Shown piece after piece: positions 55,054 through 64,000 of a stretch of DNA of 64,000 nucleotides. Position numbers and translations under genes: made by a program. The stretch covers positions 63,496,844 through 63,560,843 of the forward strand of contig OY992540.1 in the NCBI GenBank assembly GCA_963921195.1, written 5' to 3'. Positions within the stretch are counted from its first letter, which is position 1, and each line of letters begins with the position of its first letter. The notes under the pieces were generated by a model, which made no database searches, was not told the origin of the DNA, and saw only the letters and a program-made list of their open reading frames with translations. The stretch comes from Pegoplata infirma. Taxonomy: Eukaryota > Arthropoda > Insecta > Diptera > Anthomyiidae.

Positions 55054-55979
55054 AAAACAAGTAGAAAAATTTAATTCGACTTGGTCGAATCTATGAATAC
55101 CCTCCACAATGTTATCTGATAGTAATTTTCTAAAAAAAATTAAAAAAAATTGCATTACAAATTTTTTATTAGAAATATGTATATTATTTTGAGTCAAACT
55201 TTCTTTTAATCAATCAAATTTTTTTGAGTGTGCAATTTTTTTGACTGTCAACATTTTTTTGAGTTTGCCATTTCATTCAAAAATATAATAATGTGTAAAT
55301 TTTTTTTTTGAGTGTAACATTTTTTTTTTTGAGTGTAAATTTTTTTTTGAGTGTAAATTTTTTTTAGTGTACAAATTCTTTGAGTAACAAATTACTTTGT
55401 AAAATATTTTTGTTGTTTTATACCTACATACATATATGTAATACAAAAAAAAACTATTTCACATATTTTCCTCTTTTTATATTACCATCCTTTTCTTTAA
55501 AAACCAAAAACAAATTAACATTCAATCATTCACATACTTTATTTGATTTTTTCCCGTTACATACAGTTACACTAACAATAACAAAACAATAACAAATACT
55601 TACTTGTCTAACAACTAAACTGCACCCCACGACAAGAAAACAAACAACAAGTTTTACAAAACTGGTATTTCACCATGCTATTAAAACTTGTTTAACGAGT
55701 TTTCAACAGTTTAAGGTGAAACAAATCTGAAATTCAGTGCATTGCTTATAACTTTTGAACCACTGAACCGATTTTGCTGAAATTCAAAACCAAACAGCCT
55801 TGGGGAACAACAAATATATATGCTAAGCTTCAGTCCCCTCAGAATTGTCTTTCGAAAGTTATAGTGGTTTTAATCTTGTAAATTCGAAAAATACCCTTCC
55901 CGAAATTTACTATTTTGCTCATAACTTTTGAACCACTGCACAGTGATTCGTTCCCATATATCGAGTGGGCAAAAATAGA

Positions 55980-56870
55980 ATATTGGTCGCAGATTTCTGA
56001 AATTTGGTACACAAGCATTAAATTATCTAATCAAGAAAAAAACGAGTTTTTGGAAAAATCGGAGCAAGGACACGCCTACCCCCCATATATCCTGAAATTT
56101 AAATATGTGATTAAAACTACAAAAATGGTCACAAAATTCCCAAACTTTGTCATTGTTACCAATTTTGATATAGTATTTTATGTGTAATTTTTTTTCTAAA
56201 TTGAAGCAAGGACTCGTGTGGCTGCCATATATCCTTTTTCTTAAAAATATTGTAAATCGCTCAAAAATTACTCGATACCCTTGAAATTTTTTGTAAAAAT
56301 TTAAATAAGTGATGTCAATGTGTGTGCCGATTTCGCTGAAATCGGTTTTTTAAAACAAAAGTTATTTACATATCCTTTTTAAAAACTGCAATAAAGTGTT
56401 AATATAATTTAATCACAAAAATAAAATAGAAAGAGTTGTCAAAGATTTTCCAAATTTGGTACGCAAGCACAAAATTAATTAGTACAAAAAAAATAAAAAT
56501 TTTGAGCAAATCGGTCGAAGGACATTTGTACCTGTCGTATGTCCTGAAACTTAAAAGTGGAGTTTTAGCCACAAAACTTGCTATAAAATTACTAAACTTA
56601 GTAATTGTCTTAGAAATTTAGATAACTATCGACGTACAACATTTGTATTTTAATCTGAGCAAGGACTCGCGTGGCTGCCATATATCCTTTTTCTTGAAAT
56701 CGCTGTAACTATTTTAAAAATCTTTCAATTGCTATCAAATTTTAAATATAGATTAGATCAAATGGCGTCAATAAGTGTGCCAAATTTCGTTGAGTTGCTT
56801 GCGGTAACAAAAAAGCTGTTAATATATCCTTTTTTTAAATATAGTCAAAAATATAAAAATACATAATAAC
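55980..56870 (+). repeat. Two tandem units of about 460 bp
   Basis: Shared landmarks: attt..gaaatttggtac / ccaaatttggtacgcaagca, tatcctgaaa / atgtcctgaaac, gcaaggactcg then gtggctgccatatatccttt, and aagtgtgcc / gtgtgccgatttcg. Starts near 55980 and 56430. They lie inside the Transib-like element. Confidence 0.75.
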
Positions 56871-57039
56871 TGCAAAAACAAAACATTCGCAACACTTATT
56901 TCCGAAAAATAAATTTATTCAAAATAAGTTTTAAGTAAACTCGTTTAATATTTGCTTTATTCCTAAGTATATACCCCGTTAATAACAAAAAACTTGAAAA
57001 AAAAATTTTTTTGGGTACTTAAAATTTTTATTTTTTTTT

Positions 57040-57990
57040 TCGTTTTTTCAAAAACTTAGTTATTTTTATTATTTGATCGTATAGAAAACAGTCCAGGATG
57101 TTAAAAAAAATCAATAAAAAATAATTTCTAAGTACGAACTTTTTTTATGTATCTCAAAAAAATTTGGTTTTGATTTGGGATACCAACGAAAATCAAATAC
57201 TGGTTTTTAGGCAAAATGGCCCACTGTATACTTATTTTATCGAATTATTTACTATAAATTTATGGTATACAATATAATAAATCCCTTTATATATAAAAAA
57301 ACACTAAAATGTTGATGTATTTTTTAAATTTATTTACAGTAAATAAAATAAATAAAAAAAAAATAATCCAATTTTAGATTTTTTTAAAAAAAATTTTTTT
57401 TCAACTTAAAAAAAAAAAACTTAGTTATTTTTATTTTTTGATCTTATAAAACATAGTTAAAGCTACAAAAAAAATAAAAAACAAAAAAATTTTATTCACG
57501 AACTTTTTTTATGAAGGCCATTAAAATTTGGTGATTTTGGGGATTTTAGTAAAAGTCAAAGATAACTTTTAAAGCAAAACGGCCCACGTACTGCACATTT
57601 TTTTTCTGATTTTTTATTATATTTTTACAGAATACTATATAATATATCAATGTGTAAAGAAAAAATACTTAATATTGGATTTTTTTCTAATATTTTTTCC
57701 ATTAATAATATAGCTTTTGAAAAAAATTAAAAAAAGACACAAAAATAACCTAACTTTTTTTCAACTTCAGACAAAAACTTAGTTATTTTTATTGTTTTGC
57801 CTTATAAACCATAGTCCGAGCTATCGAAAAAGCGAAAAAAATAATTTTTTGACTCACGAACTTTTTTTATGCATTCCATCAAAATTTGTAAATTTTTGGG
57901 AATTCGGTAGAAAAAATATAGATTTCAGAGCAATACAAAAATGTATTTTAAGATTAATTCTAAAAAAATGGAAATACAACATTTAGCTAA
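57040..57990 (+). repeat. Three tandem units of about 365 bp
   Basis: aaaacttagttatttttatt recurs near 57051, 57415 and 57775, each followed by cttataaa-cat-agt, cacgaactttttttatg and aaatttggt/g segments. They lie inside the Transib-like element. Confidence 0.8.
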
Positions 57991-58573
57991 TATATTAAAG
58001 TAACTTTATCAAAAAAAAGTTCGTTGATTTCTTTAAAATTCGATTTTTAATAATTATTTTAGTAAACCTATAAAAATCAATTTTTAGGTTTTAACACAAT
58101 AGCGTTGAATTTCCATACTTTAGCGCCCTCTTGTGGCAACATATGACTTCTTAAAAATCAGGAAAGTACATATTTCTTTTAGTTTACTATTAAACTGTAA
58201 AAATACAAAAAATCATCAACATTGAAGACATACTTTTTTTTTTTATTTTTGCCAATGAAACGAATCACTGTGCACTGGACCGATTTTGCTGGATTGCAAT
58301 ACCAACCTGACCCGGTAAATGAAGAACATATATGTCAAACTTCAGGAGCCTCCGTAAAGTCTTTCAAAAGTTAGCGTGTTTTCAACGGACAGACAGACAG
58401 ACAGACGGACGGACGGACGGACGGACGGACGGACATCGCTAGATCGACTTAAAATCGATAAAGGATCATGAATATATATACTTTATGGGGTCCTAGACCA
58501 ATATTTCGATGTGTTACAAACGGAATGACAAACTTATATATACCCTCTATCACTAGAGTGGAGGGTATAAAAA

Positions 58574-59190
58574 CAACAAACGGGAGAAAAAATAAATAAC
58601 ACATAAAACGTGCTTTAAAGTTGTAAATAACAAAAACAAATGATACACAAGCAAACAGAATACACGTACACACATGTGTACAACATTCACATAAGAGGAT
58701 GACGAAAAATAAAGCTGATCTGTTAAAACTATTATTATTATTTATTTTTTGTTTGTTTGGTTCATTAAATAAAAACATATCGCACAAATACAAACAAAAG
58801 TAAAGGAAAAAAAAATAATAGAAAACAGAACAAATATTCCTAAATTTACAATGATAAACATATTTTAAAGAACAATTTTCTTTAAAGGTGATTTTTTTGC
58901 TAACCGAAATAAACGTTGAGTAAATTTGAATTTGAATTTTTTTTAGTCAAACATCACCAGTTAGATCAGTTTCTGTTTCATATGAAAATTGAGGGATAAG
59001 TGTAAATTACAAATGTATTCACTACAAAAACAGGACACATGTGTAAACAGTAAGTGAAATATTTATAGAACCAATCATAGTTCCATTTGTCAGCAGTACG
59101 TATGATTGATATTTATTTCTAAGAATTTAATATTAATCATACGCCAACGTAAGTATTTATTCTAAAATATTTTGAAATATTTTTACTTAA
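58574..59190. other. AT-rich sequence between elements
   Basis: No gene or repeat family recognised. acacacatgtgtac near 58670 is a short palindrome. Confidence 0.4.
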
Positions 59191-59194
59191 AAAC

Positions 59195-59650
59195 TCCAAA
59201 AAAAAAAAATATTTCTAAGAAAAATTTCTCTGAATCTAACATTTGATCTACAGAAAAAAAATTATGCAGAGTCTGAGCACTCAAAAGTTTTTATTTAAAA
59301 CATATTTTAAAATTTTCTTTCATTTAAAATATTTAATAACACAAGTTTACAAAGATTTTGCTCCGCCACATTTTGCATTTATTTTCCATGTAAAATCTTG
59401 CGTTGAAATCGAAAATGAAGTCAAAATTTTCTAAAGTAGAACAGTTTTCGAGATATTGCTATCTATTAAAATTAAATCCATTTTTATTTAAGGAAAACCA
59501 GTTTTTTTGAAAAGTTAAAAATTTTATTTAATTTTTAAACTATTGTAATAGTATGTATACATTCATTCCACTCAAAAAATTTGAATTTTAAAATATTTTC
59601 TCCAACAACCGTCTCCGATTCTGAGACTTTTTCTAAATGAAAAAATTTTC
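59195..59650 (+). repeat. Decayed 35-bp satellite units
   Basis: tctaagaaaaatttctctga, agagtctgagca and, at 59608, ctccgattctgagacttttt mark isolated units separated by unrelated sequence. Confidence 0.55.
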
Positions 59651-60107
59651 CAAAAAAATCAAATTCCGATTAATCTAGCTTAAATTTAAAAAAAAAAGTT
59701 CGACTCTATTCAAATTTCTCCTGCTGTAAATAAAAAATATATAACAACTGACAATGAGAGTTAAATGACAACAAATGTTTTTTTCATTTTATTACAAAAC
59801 ATTTTTTTCAAAACACGCACATTAGCGTGTCCCTAAAATTAAAAAATTTTGGGCATACACTCAAAACGTTGCTTGTTAAAGAGCTGATTACGGGAAAAAA
59901 TTAAAAAAAAATGGAGGCCATCTTCAGGGCGCAACTAGCTCTAAAAGTTTGCATCCGTAGTGCATTGGGTCAAAAAAAATATATTTTTTTTATTTTTAAA
60001 ATTGGTGCCAAAAGTTCCGTTATGCAGATTTTATTTAGGAAAAAATTTCACAACGTTTTCTTGGAGCAATTTTGGTCCAACGCAAAGTTTTGTTATTTTG
60101 AAAATGT
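59651..60107. other. AT-rich sequence
   Basis: No feature recognised. The open frames at 59911-60193 have no domain. Confidence 0.4.
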
Positions 60108-60143
60108 GTAAATATACCTTCCACTCTAGTAATAGATGGTATA

Positions 60144-61021
60144 TAAGGGGTGCTCCAATAACTGGTATCTTTTTAAAACATGCAATGAAATGAACAATAC
60201 TCAATAGTTTTGAAACCTTATGGCTTTATTTGAAAGAGCAAACATTCCCGTTTTTTATGGCAAACGACTTCATTGATGCGTCTTCGGCTTGCTCCGCTGC
60301 ACGTTTTTCGAAAAAAAGTTTTTAACCGAAATAAGGCACTCAAATGAGGTTATGTTAACAAACAAATTGGTACATCTTGGGATCGTAAAACTCGCAAGGT
60401 ATTGTAAAGAATCCAATTCATCTATAGAAAGCAATAGATTTGAGTATCAGCATCATTACACATTATTTTCAAAAATACAGCTGAAACTCCCATTTTCGTC
60501 AAAGATGAGCGCTACATAGCCATGATTACCGACTTTTTGTTGGCCGTAATAGAATATACCAACTTGGATGACATTTATTTTCAGAAGGATGTCGCAATAT
60601 GTCCCACAGTCCATCAAACAATCGATATTTTGCGCACTTACAATTAGTTCGGAAATCGTGTTTTTCGCCATATTCGCGGTGACAATTGATCACTTCAGAG
60701 CTGCCGATTAAAAACTTTAAAAATTTTTTTGAGGGGTCTCGTTAAAGATTCATGCAACATGGGAAATCCAGAAATGTTCTAGGCCCATTCGACGAATATC
60801 GTTCAAGCCATTCGTGAGATAGAACCAGAAACATTAGAAAAATGGGTGCCGAGATTGAGCTACTGCGGAGCTAACCCAGGCAACCGCATGAATGAAGTCG
60901 TTTGCCATAAATAATGGGAATATTTGCTCTTTCAAATAAAGCCATAAGGTTTCAAAACTATTGAGTATTGTTCATTTCATTGCACGTTTTAAAAAGATAC
61001 CAGTTATTGGACCACCCTGCA
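60144..61021. mobile_element. Internally deleted Tc1/mariner-type element
   Basis: Inverted ends GGGTGSTCCAATAACTGGTA, continuing through tttgaaaccttatggcttta and aacgacttcat on both arms; TA flanks. It contains a decayed transposase piece. 878 bp. Confidence 0.85.
60495..60720 (+). pseudogene. Decayed mariner-type transposase fragment
   Basis: From 60500 the frame reads DERYIAMITDFLLAVIEYTN, then LDDIYFQKDVAICPT and TIDILRTYN. This matches the known catalytic-domain pattern of mariner transposases, in which a F-Q-x-D-x-A motif carries the second catalytic aspartate. Stops and frameshifts follow at 60645 and beyond, and the first aspartate region and the C-terminus are missing. Confidence 0.7.
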
Positions 61022-61324
61022 TAAGTTTGTCATTACGTTTGTAACACCTCGAAATATTGGTCTAGGACACCATAAAATAAATATATTCATGAGGCTGCTG
61101 ATGCATATATATATGTTTTTCGTTCCCCTGGTCGGGTTGGTTTTGAATTTCAGCAAAATCAGTCTAGGGGTTCCAAAGTTATAAGCAAAACCGTGAATTT
61201 CAGATTGGTTTCACCTTAAATTCACATGTTACAAACCCGTTAAACAAGTTTTAAAAATATTGGTAAGTTACAAAAATAATTTACTTTTGTCAATCAAAAA
61301 AATTTTTGTACTAAAAGAAATTAA

Positions 61325-61520
61325 CATAGAGAAACATAGAGGCGAAGGTGAAAGAAAAAATAATATCACTATCTTTTTCTAATTTCTCACACGTACGTTG
61401 TCGATGTGAATTCACCACACAATACATGTTTACAAGTCGTACTTTGACAACAAATACATGTATACAAGTTGTACTTTGACAACTCAATTTTTGACGCCTT
61501 CGCCTCTATGTTTCTCTATG
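61325..61520. mobile_element. 196-bp hAT-like MITE
   Basis: Ends CATAGAGAAACATAGAGGCG inverted at the right; perfect 8-bp direct repeats GAAATTAA at 61317-61324 and 61521-61528. The inside has a duplicated ttacaagt(c/t)gtactttgacaa. Confidence 0.9.
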
Positions 61521-61689
61521 GAAATTAATATCAAAAATAAAATGTTACACTCCAAAAAAAAAAAATTTACACTCAAAAAAATTTTGTAATTTTTTTTTTT
61601 ACAAAAATGACTAAAAAAATTTTTTACTCAAAATTAAGTATTTCTAATCAAAATTGTTAATTTTTTCACGTTAGAACATTTTTCTATCA

Positions 61690-62105
61690 TCATGAGCGGG
61701 TACAAGGGGCGAAAGGGGAAATTTGCCCCCCCCCCCAGAACAAATTTTTAAAAGGAAAAAAGAGGACAAGAAAATAAAGAAAAAAAGAACGAACGAAATT
61801 TTCTAAAAAAAAATTCCGGAGGAAAAAAATCTCGAAATCCAAAAATTTTTCATAGAAAAAAATCAAAAAATTTTAATGGCGAACATTTTTAAAGGAAAAA
61901 TGTGAAGTACTCTGAATTTTTTTGTGAAAAAAGTACCTGTCAATCTTAATATGAATTTTGGCAAAAAAAATTACTTAGAATATATTTTTTTTTTTGCATA
62001 GAAAAATGTTACAGGATCTTAATTTGGTTTATATAAAAAATGTTTGTCTTCGACAAAGCAATAGGAAAAATATCTTAAAAATGTTGATCGTCCAACGTAC
62101 ATATA
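61690..62105 (+). repeat. Satellite leader, copy 2, and decayed satellite
   Basis: gagcgggtacaaggggcga, a C-run and A-rich sequence, as at 46498, then isolated satellite-like words up to the fold-back at 62106. Confidence 0.7.
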
Positions 62106-63614
62106 TGGGGGTTTTTGTGTCAACTGACACAACTTTTGAAACCGATGTCTTCCGATCGGGATGAAATTTGCACCAAGGTTAGTCCTATTGGATAGTAGTT
62201 CAGACACAGTTTTTCAACGAGATCGGTCAAGAACTCTCTGAGTTAGAGGGGGTCAAAATTTGACATTTTGGCCAAAGAGGTGTTGATTCTCATCCATGTA
62301 ACTTCTTACATATTGTTTTTAGCAAAATGTGTCCCAAAAAGTTTAGATAGCTATTTCTTCAGTCTTTCGAAAAAAAAAATATAAAAAAAAATAAATAAAA
62401 ATAAAAATTTGATTTTTTTTTCTTAAAGATCCAAAACTTTTATGACTTTTTCCTCAAATTGGGCCCTTTTTTTTTGATTCAAAAGAAAGCTTAGGTGATT
62501 TCCTTACAGAGCTGTGGGGTCGCTTAGTGGGATGCGAGTGGGATATCTATGAAAAATTTTTTTTTTTAAAGAACGGTTCTTCAATTTGCACTATAAGGCG
62601 TGGGATAGCTAACCAGTTTTCGATTTCGATCCGCGATACCCACTAATTTTTTTAGTTTCGAAAAAGAAAGCACGAGCCAAAAAATGGGGGCGGTGGGGAG
62701 GGGCCATATGGCCCCTCATTGGGGTCAAAGTTGGGCGTAAAGAGGTAAAATTCCTCAAAAAGCCCCAAACCTCCCCTAGAAACGCCCCCTGGAGGGGTGC
62801 AATGTGAGACCGACCTCCAATAATTTTCTGCCCCCAACATTTGTCCCCCTTAGGAAGTGGAAAACGGGGTAAGGTATGTTCAAGAAAAATGTTGGGGGCA
62901 GAAAAATATTGGAGGTCGGTCTCACATTGCACCCCTCCAGGGGCGTTTCTAGGGGAGTTTTTGGGCTTTTCGAGGATTTTTACCTCTTTACGCCCAACTT
63001 TGACCCCAATGAGGGGCAATATGGCCCCTCCCCACCGCCCCCATTTTTTGGCTCGCGCTTTCTTTTTCGAACTAAAAAAAATTAGAGGGTATCGCTGATC
63101 GAAATCGAAAACTGTTTAGCTATCTCCCGCCTAATAGTGCAAATTGATGAACCGTTTTTTGTGTTCCAAAGTTAAAAAAAAAAAAAATTTTCAGAGATAT
63201 CCCACTAAGCGACCCCACAGCTCTGTAAGGAAATCACATAAGCTTTCTTTTGAATCAAAAAAAAAAAAAAAAGGGCCCAATTTGAGGAAAAAGTCAAAGA
63301 AGTTTTGGATTTTTAAGAAAAAAATCCAAAATTTGTCTTTTTATTCTTTTATATTTTTTTTTCGAAAGACCTAAGAAATAGCTATCTAATCTCTTTGGGA
63401 CACATTTTGCTAAGAACAATAGGTAAGAAGTTACATGGATGAGAATCAACACCTCTTTGGCCAAAATATCAATTTTCGACCCCCTCTAACTCAGAGAGTT
63501 CTTGACCGATCTCGTTGAAAAATTGTTTCTGAACGGACGAACCTTGGCACAAATTTCATCCCGATCGGAAGAAATTGGTTTCAAAAGTTGTGTCAGTTGA
63601 CACAAAAACCCCCA
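62106..63614. mobile_element. 1.5-kb fold-back element
   Basis: Ends TGGGGGTTTTTGTGTCAACT, inverted at the right, TA at both flanks (62104-62105, 63615-63616). The arms (axis near 62855) pair almost throughout: agaactctctgagttagagg / cctctaactcagagagttct. The central part has gagaccgacctccaataatt / aatattggaggtcggtctca and GC-rich ggggcca words. The overlapping open frames at 62609-63098 are antisense readings of the palindrome and not genes. Confidence 0.9.
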
Positions 63615-63639
63615 TATGTAAAACTATTTTGGAATTTTT

Positions 63640-64000
63640 TTCTAAACAATAAACTTTTTCTAAAGAAAAAATTCTCAGAATCTGATACATTTTTTATGTG
63701 AAAAATGTCTCAAAACTTATTTATAGGAAAAAGGTCGCAGAAGAATTTTTCTAAAGGAAAAAGGTCTCAGAATTTCTGAATTTGAGACTTATTTTAAGCA
63801 AAAAGGTCTCAGAATCTGAATCTTTTTTAAAAAGAAATAGGTCTCAAAGTCTTAGGCTTTTTATTGTTGAAAAATAGCTTTAGAAGTTGAAACTTACTGA
63901 ATTGGTAGAAGGTCGCAGAATCTGAGACTTTTTCAATGGAAAAAGGTCTAAAACTTGTTTTAACAGGAATAAGGTCTCTGAATCTCAGAAAAATGTCACA
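63640..64000 (+). repeat. 35-bp satellite, block E, running off the window
   Basis: Diverged units (aaaggtctcagaatctga) continuing to the right edge. Confidence 0.85.

Larger units (their letters stand above)
55939..58272. mobile_element. 2.3-kb Transib-like non-autonomous element with RSS-like ends
   Basis: Both ends are CACAGTGATTCGTT, flanked by the 5-bp direct repeat CACTG (55934-55938, 58273-58277); removing the element and one repeat restores the host phrase gaaccactggaccgatt, as in the intact copy at 18448. CACAGTG is the recombination-signal heptamer. A nonamer-like GCAAAAATA follows 23 bases in from the left heptamer and 13 bases in from the right one. Transib elements have 5-bp duplications and heptamer-like ends. 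The inside consists of two tandem units of about 460 bp and three of about 365 bp and has no transposase frame. Confidence 0.8.
55054..58573 (+). mobile_element. mini-me/Helentron-like element, subfamily 1, split by a Transib-like element
   Basis: Left end aaaacaagtagaaaaattta and hairpin ttcgacttggtcgaa, T-rich ttgagtgtaaa copies (55215-55380), body with taacttttgaaccactg twice. It is interrupted at 55939-58272 and resumes with gaccgattttgctggattgc, an ACAG/ACGG run (58389-58434), core catcgctagatcgac, TA run and the end agtggagggtataaaa. One of the best-preserved copies in the window. Confidence 0.95.
60108..61690 (-). mobile_element. mini-me-like element, subfamily 1, minus strand, twice interrupted
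   Basis: Read on minus: T-rich ttgagtgtaa copies (61550-61580), gggtttgtaacatgtga, taactttggaacccctag, core TA-rich tgaatatatt, tcgaggtgttacaaacgt and the terminal ccactctagt near 60121. The GTCY run is missing. Interrupted by a mariner-like remnant (60144-61021) and a hAT-like MITE (61325-61520). The left-end hairpin is not seen. Confidence 0.8.

Noticed and set aside
55915..56187. Transposase of the Transib-like element
   Set aside because: The frame starts in host sequence outside the element and covers only one tandem unit; no RAG1-like or DDE motif is visible.
62609..63098. Proline/glycine-rich frames on both strands
   Set aside because: They are mirror readings of the two arms of the fold-back element, and their matching sequence on opposite strands follows from the palindrome.

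Overview
The window looks like one long stretch of a large, AT-rich fly genome, probably a calyptrate fly such as a blow fly or house fly relative. Three things point there. Dipteran mini-me / DINE-1-like (Helentron-associated) elements are present about 18 times. A captured histone H1 fragment is insect-like. The only host gene is split by introns over 10 kb long and encodes glutamine-, asparagine- and aspartate-rich protein, as fly genes often do. The genus cannot be fixed from the sequence alone.

Host gene: one + strand gene is visible as three exons at 17181-17410, 28108-29404 and 43215-45619. The splice phases agree (phase 1 in, phase 0 at the first junction, phase 1 at the second) and the joined frame stays open for 1,309 codons to a stop at 45617-45619. 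Upstream exons, including any signal peptide, were not found. I do not recognise the protein: it is hydrophilic, low in complexity, with acidic, polyQ, His/Gln-rich and Thr/Ser-rich tracts. A 3' UTR with several AATAAA signals follows to about 46290. Everything from 1 to 17180 is intronic or upstream, and everything after about 46300 is intergenic.

Repeats by region. 1-1950: a 16-bp satellite, a 145-bp tandem block and a (GTCA)n run; the same satellite and block recur inverted at 36360-38640. 3000-7350: a 320-bp duplication, then a Mutator-like inverted-repeat element carrying nested insertions. 8478-14240: two minus-strand mini-me-like elements, each broken by other transposons, including a 2.1-kb hAT-type palindrome. 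15250-20660: more mini-me-like copies, one split by a fold-back element that itself holds a near-perfect 402-bp palindrome. 21397-22707: a short-TIR element carrying histone H1 sequence. 24060-26760: a 35-bp satellite whose orientation flips in the middle. 31611-34073: a mini-me-like element split by a 1.9-kb fold-back. 38717-41666: a 2.95-kb element with 5-bp target duplications, filled with a 177-bp tandem repeat. 46300-64000: a fragmented field of the 35-bp satellite invaded by a non-LTR retrotransposon fragment, a Harbinger-like element, a Transib-like element whose ends resemble recombination signal sequences, a mariner-type remnant and further fold-backs.

The genes do not form a pathway. 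The main story is how mobile elements nest, pick TA-rich sites inside older elements, carry pieces of host genes (tRNA-like, histone H1) and hold tandem repeats. No CRISPR array, operon, rRNA or clear functional tRNA was seen.
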